A DNA stretch of 64,000 bases from Afipia sp. (GCA_017308575.1 JAFKEQ010000003.1:992001-1056000), one strand, 5' to 3'; shown: positions 29,367 through 39,030, counted from the stretch's first letter. Notes: a model not told the origin generated them from the letters alone. Translations and numbers: made by a program.

Positions 29367-31037
29367 ATGTCGCGTCCTGATGAACTGACATTCGCGCCTC
29401 TGGGAGGCGTCGGCGAGATCGGCATGAACCTGTCGATCTATGGCCTCGGCAATCGCCATCAGCGAAGCTGGCTTGCGGTCGACCTTGGCGTCTCGTTCGG
29501 CAACGAGGAGCATCTGCCGGGCATCGACGTGATCATGCCGGATATCCGCTTTCTGGTGAAGGAGCGGAAGAACCTGATGGGCCTCGTGCTGACCCACGCC
29601 CATGAAGATCACTTCGGCGCGATCATCGACCTGTGGCCGCAACTGCAATGCCCGATCTATGCGACGCAGTTCAGCGCCTCGTTGTTCGAGGCCAAGTGCG
29701 CCAGCGAGCGCAACCCGCCGAAGATTCCGGTCACCGTCGTGCCGTCCGGCGGCACGGTGGAGATCGGTCCATTCAGCGTCGAGTTCGTGCCGGTCGCGCA
29801 TTCGATTCCGGAATCACACGCACTGGCGATCAAGACTTCGGTCGGCACAGTGCTGCACACCGGCGACTGGAAGATCGATCCGACGCCGATCATCGGCAAG
29901 CCGACCGACGAGAAGCGGCTGCGCGAACTCGGCGACGAGGGCGTGCTGGCGCTGATCGGAGATTCCACCAACGCAGTGCGCGAAGGCCGTTCGCCGTCCG
30001 AACAGGAAGTGGCGAAGGGAATCACCGAACTGGTGATGGCCGCGCGCGGGCGGGTGGCGGTGACGACATTCGCCTCCAATGTCGCGCGGCTGCGCGCGGT
30101 CGCGGAAGCGGCGCGCGCGGCGGACCGCGAGGTGGTGGTGATTGGCCGCGCCATGGAGCGCGTGGTGCAGGTCGCGCGCGAAACCGGCTATCTTGATGGC
30201 ATGCCGCCGTTTCGCGGCGCGGAGTTCTACGGACATTTCCCGCCGGACAAGGTGCTGGCGCTGTGCACCGGCAGCCAGGGCGAGCCGCGCGCGGCGCTGG
30301 CGCGCATCGCCAACGACGATCATCCGCTGGTGACGCTCAACAAGGGCGACACGGTGATCTTTTCCTCGCGCACCATTCCCGGCAACGAGAAGGCGGTCGG
30401 CGCGATCATCAACGGCCTTGTCTCTCAGGGCATCGAGGTCATCACCGACCGCACGCATATGGTCCATGTCTCGGGCCATCCGCGCCGTGACGAACTGCGT
30501 GACATGATCTCGTGGGTACGTCCGCAGCTGCTGATCCCGGTTCACGGCGAGGCGCTGCACCTGTCGGAACATGCCAAGCTCGCGCGCGCCTGCGGCGTGC
30601 CGAAGGTGATGATCTGCAAGAACGGCGATCTGGTGCGGCTCGGCCCGGGCGATCCCGCCATGATCGACGAACTGCCGAACGGTCGGATCTTCAAGGACGG
30701 CAACCTGCTCGAGACCGACAAGGCCCGCGCCGTTGTGGAGCGGCGGCGGCTGGCCTTCGCCGGGGCCGCCTTTGTCGCGCTGGCGCTGACCGACAAGGGC
30801 GAGCTGGCGGACGATCCGGAGGTCGATCTGGTCGGCATTCCGGAAAAGAATTCCGAAGGCGTCGAGATCGCGGATGATGTGTTCGATGTGGTGGTGTCCA
30901 CGGTGGAGAGCCTGCCGCGCGCCAAGCGCCGCGATCCGGATTCGGTCGCGGAATCGGTGCGGCGCGCGGTGCGGGCCGAAATCAACGAGCAGTGGGGCAA
31001 GAAGCCGCTTTGCATCGTTCACGTCATGATGGTTTGA
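29367..31037 (+). CDS. rnj: Ribonuclease J
   Basis: A metallo-beta-lactamase-fold RNase with 5'-exonuclease and endonuclease activity in RNA processing. The 556-residue protein has the zinc motif THAHEDHFG (HxHxDH), HTGDWKIDPTP, GDSTNA, the beta-CASP motif region (CTGSQGEPRAALARIA) and ISGHPRRDEL-like VSGHPRRDEL with PVHGEALHL. It starts one base after the birA stop. A short form of the C-terminal domain is present, as in other alphaproteobacteria. Confidence 0.94.
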   Translation: MSRPDELTFAPLGGVGEIGMNLSIYGLGNRHQRSWLAVDLGVSFGNEEHLPGIDVIMPDIRFLVKERKNLMGLVLTHAHEDHFGAIIDLWPQLQCPIYATQFSASLFEAKCASERNPPKIPVTVVPSGGTVEIGPFSVEFVPVAHSIPESHALAIKTSVGTVLHTGDWKIDPTPIIGKPTDEKRLRELGDEGVLALIGDSTNAVREGRSPSEQEVAKGITELVMAARGRVAVTTFASNVARLRAVAEAARAADREVVVIGRAMERVVQVARETGYLDGMPPFRGAEFYGHFPPDKVLALCTGSQGEPRAALARIANDDHPLVTLNKGDTVIFSSRTIPGNEKAVGAIINGLVSQGIEVITDRTHMVHVSGHPRRDELRDMISWVRPQLLIPVHGEALHLSEHAKLARACGVPKVMICKNGDLVRLGPGDPAMIDELPNGRIFKDGNLLETDKARAVVERRRLAFAGAAFVALALTDKGELADDPEVDLVGIPEKNSEGVEIADDVFDVVVSTVESLPRAKRRDPDSVAESVRRAVRAEINEQWGKKPLCIVHVMMV

Positions 31038-31060
31038 ATCGCGTTCTTGCGGAGAGACAG

Positions 31061-31465
31061 ATGCTGGGCAGGCTCAATCACGTCGCCATTGCAGTGAAGG
31101 ATGCGGTGAAGGCCGCGAAAATCTACGGCACGGCGTTCGGCGCCGAGATTTCGGATGCGGTGCCGCTGCCGGAACACGGCGTCATCACTGTGTTCGCGAC
31201 GTTGCCCAACACCAAGATCGAGTTCATCCAGCCGCTGGGCGAGGACTCGCCCATTGCCAAGTTCGTCGAGCGCAACCCCGACGGCGGCATTCATCACGTC
31301 TGCTATGAGGTGCCGGAGATCATCGCGGCACGTGATAAGCTGATCGCGGAGGGCGCGCGCGTGCTTGGCGACGGCAATCCGAAGATCGGCGCACACGGCA
31401 AGCCGGTGCTGTTCCTGCACCCGAAGGATTTCTCGGGCGCTCTCGTGGAAATCGAGCAGTCGTAA
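31061..31465 (+). CDS. mce: Methylmalonyl-CoA epimerase
   Basis: Interconverts (R)- and (S)-methylmalonyl-CoA in propionate metabolism. The 134-residue glyoxalase/VOC-fold protein shows the metal ligands in LNHVAIAV (His), GGIHHVCYEV (His) and GALVEIEQ (Glu). GGAGA lies 5 bases before ATG 31061. It follows rnj by 23 bases and precedes the DUF1467 gene by one base, a frequent order in Rhizobiales. Confidence 0.92.
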   Translation: MLGRLNHVAIAVKDAVKAAKIYGTAFGAEISDAVPLPEHGVITVFATLPNTKIEFIQPLGEDSPIAKFVERNPDGGIHHVCYEVPEIIAARDKLIAEGARVLGDGNPKIGAHGKPVLFLHPKDFSGALVEIEQS

Positions 31466-31466
31466 A

Positions 31467-31742
31467 ATGATCTATTCGATCTCAACCGCTTTCGCGATCT
31501 ACTTCGTGCTCTGGTGGGTGGTGCTGTTCGCGGTGCTGCCGTTCGGCGTGCGCAGCCAGATCGAGGACGGCGAGGCGGCCGAGGGCACCGATCCCGGCGC
31601 GCCGACTTTGCCGCGCATGGGGCGCAAGCTGCTGTGGACCACGCTGGTCTCGGCCGTGCTATTCGGCATCGGCATGGCGGCTTTCAGCGCGGGCTATCTC
31701 AATGTCGAGCGCCTGAACAATCTGATGGGCGTCCCGCTCTAA
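31467..31742 (+). CDS. DUF1467 family membrane protein
   Basis: A 91-residue protein with two membrane helices (IYFVLWWVVLFAVLPFGVRSQ and LWTTLVSAVLFGIGMAAF) separated by an acidic/Pro loop (EGTDPGAPTLPRMGRK). This is the pattern of the alphaproteobacterial DUF1467 family, of unknown function, usually found beside mce. It starts one base after the mce stop and is probably the last gene of the transcript that begins at nuoA or at an internal promoter. Confidence 0.88.
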   Translation: MIYSISTAFAIYFVLWWVVLFAVLPFGVRSQIEDGEAAEGTDPGAPTLPRMGRKLLWTTLVSAVLFGIGMAAFSAGYLNVERLNNLMGVPL

Positions 31743-32176
31743 TCGTTGCGGGCGTTCGCTCTAAAGCTCGCTGCAATATATTTCATCAATGGATTGATGT
31801 AATTTATTCGGACGTGATTGCGCGCGCCCTGAATGCTTTTCCGACGATGCCTGAAGAAAAAAAGAGCAGGGCCAAAGCCCTGCTCCAACAATTGTGTCGA
31901 CCCTTCATTTTCCCCGAAAAGTTTGGATTTATCCTTGGTTAGACGGGGCGACGCTGCTTGTGCGCGTCAAGGGCTCCTCCCGAGACTTGGACCACCAGAA
32001 TATGCCAGCGAATTGCTGCACTTCTGACGCAGAATTTGTAGCTGAAGGATTCTGCCTTGTCACCAATTTCAGCATTAAATGTCTACTTTTGTGGCCCCGC
32101 ACAAAATGCTGAATTCGCTCGGAAAAGCGCCTGTTTCGCGCATCTTTGACAGGTTCTTGCCGATAAAGGTGCTGAA
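31743..32176. other. Gene-poor 434-base region between DUF1467 gene and TonB receptor
   Basis: Visibly AT-richer than its flanks. It holds a minus-strand intrinsic terminator at 31855-31885. It also holds an 84-codon minus-strand open frame (31929-32183) whose ATG overlaps the receptor stop (ATGGTAG). That frame has no recognisable domain and unusual composition, so I do not call it as a gene. A plus-strand frame of 72 codons (31894-32112) also lacks protein-like features. Confidence 0.5.
31855..31885 (-). terminator. Minus-strand intrinsic terminator
   Basis: A perfect 9-bp stem (GAGCAGGGC 31864-31872, GCCCTGCTC 31877-31885) with a CAAA loop and a run of A on the plus strand at 31857-31863, giving a T-run on the minus strand. 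It would end transcripts from the TonB-receptor side, about 290 bases beyond that gene's stop. Confidence 0.8.
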
Positions 32177-34351
32177 CTACCATTTGACGCGCATCCCCGC
32201 GTAGACGGCGCGTCCTGTCCCGGGCTCGAAAAGTGGAGAAGACGCTGTTGCGCGGTCGATGATGGCCGAGCTTGCGATGTAGGCCGTGTTCGCGATGTTG
32301 CGGGCTTCGAGATAGATCGAATACTTGCCGTCATCGACGCCGGCCTTCAGTCCCCAGACTGCATAGGCTTCTGTCGCCAGCGTGTTGGCGCTGTCAGCGT
32401 AATAGGCTTGCGGCACCCACTCGACATTCGGGCCGATGTAGAAGCCGTTGCCATGCTTGTAGAGAACTTCGGCGCGCAGGAAGTGGCGCGGCGCGCCGGG
32501 CAACTGGTTGTTGCCGAACGTGGCATCGTTGTCGAAACGGAAATCGTTGTAGGTGTAGGCGAGATTGAGCCAGATCTTGTCGGTCTCGCCGCCGCGCGCG
32601 AAGACATTCTTGAACACGGCCGCGCCGAGCCCGGCCTCGATTCCCTGATGCACCGTTTTGTCGGCATTGGTGACATTGCAGTTGCCGAACGCGCTGTAGA
32701 GACACAGCAGTTCGTCGTTGATGTTGGCGCGATAGGCGGTCAATTCCCATGTCAGGTCGGGCCGCCGGCCACGCGTGCCGATTTCATAGGTCGTCGCGCG
32801 CTGCGGCCGGATGCTGGTGAACGGAATTGTCGGGATGCCTGGACCCATGGCGCTTTCGCCGAAGCTCGGCACTTCCGCGCTGCGCGAGATGTTGCCGAAC
32901 ACCTGCCAGGTCGGATCGACATCCCAGAGCAGACCGGCCTTCGGGCTCCACAGATTGAACTCCGTCGCGCCGGACTGGTCGCCATTGCTCAGAAAGCGAT
33001 CCCGCCGGTTGCGCGTCGCATAGAGGAATTGCGTGCCGCCGATCGCCGCGACCGTCGGCAGGAAGTAGAACGAATCCTCCAGATAGACCGAGGTGTTCTT
33101 CGACTTGTCGACCGATGACGATAGCAGCGCGCCCTTGGTGCCGCCGTTATTGGCGTATTGCTTGTTGTCGATGCTGCCGTTGATGAGATTGACGCCCGCG
33201 ATCAGCCGGTTGCGATAGCCGCCGATCACGCGGTCGTCGGTGACCTTCGCGAAGCCGCCGTAGTCGTTGTACTGATAGTCCAGCCACTGGAAGATCGGAT
33301 GCATCAGGTGGCGGTCTACGCCGAACGCGCCGAATTCCACCGTGGTGGCGTCGAACCGGATCGTGGTCTTGTTGCCGATGCGGACCGTGTCGATGTTGCG
33401 CTGCTGGTCCATCGAGACGTTGGCGGGCGCGGCGGTCTGCGGCGAATTCAGCGCCGAGTCGCGGCTGACCGTGCCCGGAATGCGCTGCCGCACGTCGTTG
33501 ACGTTGATGTAGAAGCGCGTCTCGAAATCCGGCGAGAACTGATAGCCGATATTGCCGCTGGCGCGGGTGGAGTGCCCGTCGCTGTGATCGCGGAAGCCGT
33601 CCGATTGCTGATTCGATGCGGTGAAGAACGCATCCCATGGGCCGCTTGCGCCGCCGACGCTGGCCTGGAAACGGCGATAGCCAAACGAACCCATGTCGAT
33701 GGCCGCGGTGTTGACGCTGGCGTCGCGGCCGGTCGGCGTCACGAAGTTGATCGCGCCGCCGAGCGAGTTGGCGCCGAACTGCAGCGCGTTCGCGCCCTTG
33801 AAGACCTCGACATACTTGTAGGCGGTCGGATCGATTTCCTGAAAATCGCCGTAGCCGTCCGACGTGTTGATCGGAATGCCGTCCATATAAAGCTGCACGC
33901 CGCGCAGATGGAAATTGCGCGACAGGCTCGATCCGCGAATCGAAAGCCGGGTGTCGTCGCCCCATTTCGGCTGCGCGAACACGCCGGGCACATATTGCAG
34001 GACGTCCTTGATCGTGTTGGCAACGGAGGTGGTCTTGTAATCCTCGGCCGCAATCACGGCCACGCCGCCGGGCGTGTGTGCAATGTCCTGCCGGGCCTGA
34101 TCGGCGGTCTTTGCGCCGATGGGACCGGGCGCCGTTGCTGCCGACGCCGCCGGAATAGCTGCCGGTTGAGCATTGGCCGGTTTGGCGCCGCGATTTCTGA
34201 CCGGGCGCGCCTGCCGTTCGGCTTCGACCGTGACGGCGGGCAGGTTCTGGGATGCGCTTTGCGCGCGGGCGTGAGGGCATGCCGCCGTAAAGGCGGCCAG
34301 TGAAGCGGACGCCAGCAGAATGCTGCGCGCCCGTCTTGAGACGGAAAACAT
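32177..34351 (-). CDS. TonB-dependent outer-membrane receptor
   Basis: A 724-residue outer-membrane beta-barrel receptor for a siderophore, metal complex or other nutrient. It has a signal peptide (MFSVSRRARSILLASASLAA, cut near PHARA-Q), a TonB-box-like LPAVTVEAE, a plug domain (VLQYVPGVFAQ, RLSIRGSSLSRNFHLRGVQL, GANALQFGANSLGGAINFVT) and a barrel ending in YAGMRVKW with a terminal aromatic. The blocks resemble FecA/OprC-like receptors, but the substrate cannot be read off. A DUF2946 gene immediately upstream on the same strand hints at metal, possibly copper, handling. No Fur, Irr or RirA box was recognised upstream. Confidence 0.92.
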   Translation of the reverse strand: MFSVSRRARSILLASASLAAFTAACPHARAQSASQNLPAVTVEAERQARPVRNRGAKPANAQPAAIPAASAATAPGPIGAKTADQARQDIAHTPGGVAVIAAEDYKTTSVANTIKDVLQYVPGVFAQPKWGDDTRLSIRGSSLSRNFHLRGVQLYMDGIPINTSDGYGDFQEIDPTAYKYVEVFKGANALQFGANSLGGAINFVTPTGRDASVNTAAIDMGSFGYRRFQASVGGASGPWDAFFTASNQQSDGFRDHSDGHSTRASGNIGYQFSPDFETRFYINVNDVRQRIPGTVSRDSALNSPQTAAPANVSMDQQRNIDTVRIGNKTTIRFDATTVEFGAFGVDRHLMHPIFQWLDYQYNDYGGFAKVTDDRVIGGYRNRLIAGVNLINGSIDNKQYANNGGTKGALLSSSVDKSKNTSVYLEDSFYFLPTVAAIGGTQFLYATRNRRDRFLSNGDQSGATEFNLWSPKAGLLWDVDPTWQVFGNISRSAEVPSFGESAMGPGIPTIPFTSIRPQRATTYEIGTRGRRPDLTWELTAYRANINDELLCLYSAFGNCNVTNADKTVHQGIEAGLGAAVFKNVFARGGETDKIWLNLAYTYNDFRFDNDATFGNNQLPGAPRHFLRAEVLYKHGNGFYIGPNVEWVPQAYYADSANTLATEAYAVWGLKAGVDDGKYSIYLEARNIANTAYIASSAIIDRATASSPLFEPGTGRAVYAGMRVKW

Positions 34352-34409
34352 GATTGAACGTCCACCAATGAGAATGACGATTGAAGGGATGCGCGTGAGC
34401 GCTGGGTCG

Positions 34410-34817
34410 TCAGCTCAGGTGGGGAGGGCCGCGGGGCTGGTGATTGCTTTCGGCAAAGCGCGTGACGCCGGCATCGTGCTCCGTCGGCTCGAACGGAACC
34501 TGCAGCGCGATCCGGATGACAAGCGCGGGCGATTGCGGCGGCACATCGGCGGCTGCAACGCCGCTGATGCAGAGCGGACAGCGGATCACCGGCTTGGCGT
34601 CGCCCGTGTCGCCGTCGCTGTTCGGCGCAGCCGAACTGCCGTTGAGGCAGAGTTCGTGAAGGGCGTTGAACTTGAGCGGGGAGACCGTCGCCAGCAGGGC
34701 GCTGGTCAGCATCACGTTGAAGACAAGCGCGTAAGCTGCCGCCCAGGCAGCAAAACGACCGATCCTCTTGATGCGCGACGTGAAAATCACGGTTGAACCC
34801 CCGCATCCTGTTATCAT
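34410..34817 (-). CDS. DUF2946 family protein
   Basis: A 135-residue protein with an N-terminal hydrophobic segment (FAAWAAAYALVFNVMLTSALLA), a Cys in LHELCLNG and a CPLC motif (IRCPLCISG). This pattern fits the DUF2946 family, often encoded next to TonB-dependent receptors and sometimes linked to copper. ATG 34817 is used; GTG 34790 would give a more compact signal/anchor and is also possible. The frame is open to 34910. It is 58 bases upstream of the receptor and likely co-transcribed. The function is unproven. Confidence 0.7.
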   Translation of the reverse strand: MITGCGGSTVIFTSRIKRIGRFAAWAAAYALVFNVMLTSALLATVSPLKFNALHELCLNGSSAAPNSDGDTGDAKPVIRCPLCISGVAAADVPPQSPALVIRIALQVPFEPTEHDAGVTRFAESNHQPRGPPHLS

Positions 34818-34968
34818 GGCCGTGAAAGGCGGAAAAGGCCCCGATTTCAGGACCATCTGCCCGACATCTGACCTCTTTTGCTTGTCTTTTGGCGGCCGAT
34901 CCGGTTTCACTACCGCCGTCGGGTCTCGTTCGATTCCTGAATCTTCCTAGCAAACCCCGAGTATTCCC

Positions 34969-36288
34969 ATGCGACTGTCGCGTTTCTTTCTGCCCATCCT
35001 CAAGGAGACGCCGAAGGAGGCCGAAATTGTCTCGCACCGGCTGATGCTGCGTGCGGGCATGCTGCGGCAGGAGGCGGCGGGTATCTATGCGTGGCTGCCG
35101 CTCGGCTTCCGGGTGCTGAAGAAGATCGAGAAGATCGTGCGCGAGGAGCAGGATCGCGCGGGGGCCATCGAGCTGCTGATGCCGACGCTCCAGCTTGCCG
35201 ACCTGTGGCGCGAGAGCGGGCGTTACGACGCCTATGGTCCGGAGATGCTGCGCATCGCCGACCGCCACAAGCGTGAGCTGCTGTACGGGCCGACCAACGA
35301 GGAAATGATCACGGAGATTTTCCGCGCTTATGTGAAGTCATATCGCAGCCTCCCGCTCAATCTCTATCATATTCAATGGAAATTCCGCGATGAGCAGCGC
35401 CCGCGTTTCGGCGTGATGCGCGGCCGCGAATTCCTGATGAAGGACGCGTATTCGTTCGATGTCGACGAGGCGGCGGCGCGGCTGTCCTACAACAGGATGT
35501 TTGTCGCCTATCTGCGCACCTTCGCGCGCATGGGCCTCAAGGCGATTCCGATGCGCGCCGAGACCGGTCCGATCGGCGGCGATCTGTCTCACGAGTTCAT
35601 CGTGCTGGCGGAGACTGGCGAATCCGGCGTGTTCTGCAACAGGGACGTGCTTGATCTGCCGGTGCCGGGCGCGGATGTGAATTACGACGGCGATCTCACG
35701 CCGATCATCAAGCAGTGGACCGACCTCTATGCGGCCACTGAAGATGTCCATGACGCCGAGCGCTATGAGCGCGAAGTGCCGGTGGAGAAGCGGGTGCAAA
35801 CCCGCGGCATCGAGGTCGGCCAGATTTTCTATTTCGGCACCAAGTATTCCGACACCATGAAGGCGCTGGTCTCGGGTCCGGACGGTGCCGAGAAACCGAT
35901 TCATGGCGGCTCCTACGGCGTCGGCGTGTCGCGCCTCGTCGGCGCGATCATCGAGGCCTGCCATGACGAGAACGGCATCAAGTGGCCGGAGGAAGTCGCG
36001 CCATTCCGCGTCGCGATTCTCAACCTCAAGCAGGGTGACGATGTGACCGGCGCGGCCTGCGAAACGCTTTATGCCGCGCTGACCGCCAAGGGTGTCGATG
36101 TACTTTACGACGACACCGACCAGCGCCCCGGCGGCAAGTTCGCCACCGCCGACCTGATCGGCATTCCATGGCAGGTGCTGATCGGGCCGAAGGGCCTTGC
36201 GGAAGGCAAGGTGGAGATCAAGCGCCGCAGCGACGGTTCGCGCGAATTCATGAGCCTGGACGACGCAATCAACCGCTTCGCCAAATAA
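34969..36288 (+). CDS. proS: Prolyl-tRNA synthetase (short, alphaproteobacterial type)
   Basis: Charges tRNA-Pro. The 439-residue class II synthetase has motif 1 ([15 protein letters not shown] region), motif 2 ([17 protein letters not shown]), [15 protein letters not shown] (motif 3) and a C-terminal anticodon-binding domain ([18 protein letters not shown]). It lacks the insertion editing domain of E. coli ProRS, as is usual in alphaproteobacteria. It is divergent from the DUF2946/TonB pair and followed by lolC-lolD in the order typical of Rhizobiales. Confidence 0.97.
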   Translation: MRLSRFFLPILKETPKEAEIVSHRLMLRAGMLRQEAAGIYAWLPLGFRVLKKIEKIVREEQDRAGAIELLMPTLQLADLWRESGRYDAYGPEMLRIADRHKRELLYGPTNEEMITEIFRAYVKSYRSLPLNLYHIQWKFRDEQRPRFGVMRGREFLMKDAYSFDVDEAAARLSYNRMFVAYLRTFARMGLKAIPMRAETGPIGGDLSHEFIVLAETGESGVFCNRDVLDLPVPGADVNYDGDLTPIIKQWTDLYAATEDVHDAERYEREVPVEKRVQTRGIEVGQIFYFGTKYSDTMKALVSGPDGAEKPIHGGSYGVGVSRLVGAIIEACHDENGIKWPEEVAPFRVAILNLKQGDDVTGAACETLYAALTAKGVDVLYDDTDQRPGGKFATADLIGIPWQVLIGPKGLAEGKVEIKRRSDGSREFMSLDDAINRFAK

Positions 36289-36426
36289 ATCCGCGGGTGA
36301 AATGACGGCGAATTCATGTACAGGCCTGCTTTCGCACGGTGAATAAGTCATCGTGCGGTCGCGCGCCTTGCCGCCGCCGACTAGAATTAGCCCGATTCGT
36401 GTGAAAATCCGGACCATGGAACAGAC

Positions 36427-37695
36427 ATGAGCGAGCCAGTTCGGACCGCGCCTTTCGCGCCCTTTGAGTGGATGTTGTCGAGCCGCTATCTGCGTGCGCG
36501 GCGCAAGGAAGGCTTCATTTCCGTCATCGCCGGCTTTTCATTCCTCGGCATCATGCTCGGGGTGGCGACGCTGATCATCGTGATGGCGGTGATGAACGGC
36601 TTTCGCAAGGAACTGCTCGACAAGATTCTCGGCCTGAACGGCCATATCGTTGTGCAGCCGCTGGAATCGCCGCTGACGGACTGGAAGGATGTGGCCGACC
36701 GCATCAACAAGGTGCAGGGCGTCCGTCTTGCGGCACCGGTGGTGGACGGACAGGCGCTGGCGTCTTCGCCGTTCAATGCGTCCGGCGTCTTCGTTCGCGG
36801 CATCCGCGCGCAGGATCTGAACAACGTCACGTCCATTGCCAAGAACATCAAGCAGGGCACGCTCGACGGTTTTGACGAGGGGCAGGGCGTCGCCATCGGC
36901 CGCAGGCTTGCGGATCAGTTATCGCTGCGGGCCGGCGACAGTATCACGCTGGTCGCGCCGCGCGGCGCGGTGACCCCCATGGGCACGACCCCGCGCATCA
37001 AGCCCTATAAGGTGGTGGCGGTGTTCGAGATCGGCATGTCGGAATACGACTCGTCATTCGTATTCATGCCGCTGACCGAGGCGCAGGCCTATTTCAACCG
37101 CGCCAACGATGTGACTGCGATCGAAATCTATACGAACAATCCGGACAAGATTGACAGCTTCCGCAAGGCGGTGACCGAGGCGGCGCAGCGGCCGATCTTC
37201 CTGGTGGACTGGCGGCAGCGCAATTCGACCTTCTTCAACGCGCTTCAGGTCGAGCGCAATGTGATGTTCCTGATCCTCACGCTGATCGTGCTGGTGGCGG
37301 CGCTCAACATTGTGTCCGGTCTGATCATGCTGGTGAAAGATAAAGGGCAGGACATCGCGATCCTGCGCACCATGGGCGCATCGCAGGGATCGGTGATGCG
37401 GATATTCCTGATTACAGGTGCGGCCATCGGCGTGGTCGGTACGCTGGTCGGCTTCCTGCTGGGGCTGATCATCTGCCTCAACATCGAATCGATCCGCCAA
37501 TTCATTTCGTGGATGACCAATACCGAACTGTTCTCGCCCGAACTCTATTTTCTCTCGAAGCTGCCGGCGGAAGTCGATGTCGGAGAAACCGCCGCTGTGG
37601 TGATCATGGCTTTGACCCTGTCCTTTCTGGCGACGTTGTATCCGTCGTGGCGCGCGGCGCGCCTCGATCCCATCGAAGCCCTCAGATACGAATGA
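36427..37695 (+). CDS. lolC: Lipoprotein-releasing ABC transporter permease LolC/LolE
   Basis: Inner-membrane permease that extracts lipoproteins and passes them to LolA. The 422-residue protein has an N-terminal helix after the conserved [20 protein letters not shown], a large periplasmic MacB-like domain, and three C-terminal helices of the FtsX fold ([39 protein letters not shown]). Most alphaproteobacteria have a single such permease. It overlaps lolD (ATGA). Confidence 0.95.
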   Translation: MSEPVRTAPFAPFEWMLSSRYLRARRKEGFISVIAGFSFLGIMLGVATLIIVMAVMNGFRKELLDKILGLNGHIVVQPLESPLTDWKDVADRINKVQGVRLAAPVVDGQALASSPFNASGVFVRGIRAQDLNNVTSIAKNIKQGTLDGFDEGQGVAIGRRLADQLSLRAGDSITLVAPRGAVTPMGTTPRIKPYKVVAVFEIGMSEYDSSFVFMPLTEAQAYFNRANDVTAIEIYTNNPDKIDSFRKAVTEAAQRPIFLVDWRQRNSTFFNALQVERNVMFLILTLIVLVAALNIVSGLIMLVKDKGQDIAILRTMGASQGSVMRIFLITGAAIGVVGTLVGFLLGLIICLNIESIRQFISWMTNTELFSPELYFLSKLPAEVDVGETAAVVIMALTLSFLATLYPSWRAARLDPIEALRYE

Positions 37696-38402
37696 GCGTG
37701 GCGATGGATCAGGGGGAAAACGGCGTTCCGGTCGTCTATCTGCACGACATCCGCAGGCGCTACAAACAGGGTGAGGCGACGCTGACCATTCTCGACGGCG
37801 CCAATCTGGCGCTGTGGGAAGGGCAGTCGGTCGCGCTGGTCGCTCCGTCGGGTACGGGCAAATCAACGCTGCTGCACATCGCAGGATTGCTGGAGCAGGC
37901 GGACGAAGGCGAGGTTTATGTCGGCGGCACCGCGACATCCGGACTGTCGGATTCCGATCGCACGCAGATCCGCCGCACCGACATCGGTTTCGTCTATCAG
38001 TCACACCGGCTGCTGCCGGAGTTCTCCGCGCTTGAGAATGTGATGCTGCCGCAGATGATCCGCGGCCTGCCGAAAAAAGAAACCATCGCCCGTTCGCGCG
38101 AAATTCTCGCTTATCTCGGACTTGGCGAACGTATCACGCATCGGCCTGCCGAATTATCCGGCGGCGAACAGCAGCGCGTCGCGATCGCCCGCGCGGTGGC
38201 GAATGCGCCGCGCGTCCTGCTGGCCGACGAGCCGACCGGAAATCTCGATCCCGAGACCGCCGAGCATGTTTTCAATGCGTTGAATCAGTTGGTGCGGGCC
38301 ACGCGCGTCGCGATGCTGATCGCGACGCACAACATGGATCTGGCCGCACGGATGGACCGACGTGTGTCGCTCCAGAATGGCCACGTCGTCGAACTGGACT
38401 GA
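37692..38402 (+). CDS. lolD: Lipoprotein-releasing ABC transporter ATPase LolD
   Basis: ATPase partner of LolC. The 236-residue protein shows Walker [11 protein letters not shown]-loop [10 protein letters not shown], the ABC signature [14 protein letters not shown], Walker [10 protein letters not shown] and switch His in IATHN. The start at ATG 37692 overlaps the lolC stop. Confidence 0.96.
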   Translation: MSVAMDQGENGVPVVYLHDIRRRYKQGEATLTILDGANLALWEGQSVALVAPSGTGKSTLLHIAGLLEQADEGEVYVGGTATSGLSDSDRTQIRRTDIGFVYQSHRLLPEFSALENVMLPQMIRGLPKKETIARSREILAYLGLGERITHRPAELSGGEQQRVAIARAVANAPRVLLADEPTGNLDPETAEHVFNALNQLVRATRVAMLIATHNMDLAARMDRRVSLQNGHVVELD

Positions 38403-38424
38403 CGTCAGGCCATCCTGTCCCGCC

Positions 38425-38688
38425 TTAGTATGCGTGGTGACGGCGCGCGCGGCGCGGACGTGCTACCGGCTCCTCGCCGTAGGCATAGTATGGATTGGCG
38501 TAGCAGCCATTGCGGGTGCCCGAGGCTGTCGCCTGACACTGCTGATAGGTCGAATATACGCAGTCGCCCAACCCGCCGGATGTGTCGCGTCCCAGAAGGC
38601 AGAACGGATAATCGCGGGCTGCCGCCGGGGTGGATTGAACGGCGTAACCTGCGCCGAGCATGGCGAGGCCCAAAATCAAATAGCGCAT
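38425..38688 (-). CDS. DUF3551 family small secreted protein
   Basis: An 87-residue protein with a signal peptide (MRYLILGLAMLGAGYAVQ, cut near AAA-RD) and the DUF3551 pattern YPFCLLGRD..GDCVYSTYQQCQATASG..GCYANPY, with several cysteines that may form disulfides. This family is typical of Bradyrhizobium relatives and has no known function. GGAG lies 6 bases before ATG 38688. It is convergent with lolD. Confidence 0.9.
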   Translation of the reverse strand: MRYLILGLAMLGAGYAVQSTPAAARDYPFCLLGRDTSGGLGDCVYSTYQQCQATASGTRNGCYANPYYAYGEEPVARPRRARRHHAY

Positions 38689-38860
38689 GTAGTTCTCCTG
38701 GTCGGTTATCGCGCGTGGGAGCGACATTTTCCGATTCCAGCAAGAACCGTTGTTCGCCGCATTCGTCAACTCACGATGGCGGTAGTTGTTGATGGTTCTA
38801 CTAAAATTTGGTGCCGTTTACCTTTTGTTAGCGGTGGCTGGGCCGGACCGCGTCTTGCGC

Positions 38861-38903
38861 TTGACTTGAAGAACAAAAAAGGAACAATGTTCTTATTACG
38901 TTC
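38861..38903 (+). promoter_or_regulatory. Two LexA-type SOS operators over a promoter
   Basis: The bases read GAAC (38871-38874), seven bases, GAAC (38882-38885), three bases, GTTC (38889-38892), seven bases, GTTC (38900-38903). Alphaproteobacterial LexA binds the direct repeat GTTC-N7-GTTC, so this is one operator on each strand in a head-to-head arrangement. A candidate promoter, TTGACT (38861-38866) and AACAAT (38883-38888) with 16 bases between, is covered by the operators. A strong ribosome binding site and a 33-codon gene follow. Confidence 0.75.
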
Positions 38904-38928
38904 TCATGGAGTCGGGAGGAGTTCGATC

Positions 38929-39030
38929 ATGTTGAAGACGTTCGTGGAAGAAGCCGCCGCACTGACCTCTCTGTTGCTGTTCGTTGGAATGATCGCGATC
39001 TGGGCGCAGGTCATTCCGCAAATGATATAA
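38929..39030 (+). CDS. 33-residue single-span membrane peptide, predicted SOS-induced
   Basis: The peptide starts MLKTFVEEAAALTS, has one hydrophobic span of about 18 residues (LLLFVGMIAIWAQV) and ends IPQMI. A perfect GGGAGGA lies 8 bases before the ATG. Together with the two LexA-type operators upstream, this is the layout of an SOS-induced membrane peptide such as SidA of Caulobacter crescentus, a 29-residue cell-division inhibitor acting on the FtsW/FtsN division complex. The comparison rests on size, topology and regulation, not on sequence identity that I could check. It lies directly upstream of dnaE, separated by a GC-rich hairpin. Confidence 0.7.
   Translation: MLKTFVEEAAALTSLLLFVGMIAIWAQVIPQMI

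Noticed and set aside
31894..32112. 72-codon plus-strand frame after the DUF1467 gene
   Set aside because: No ribosome binding site, no domain and an unusual composition; the region contains a minus-strand terminator instead.
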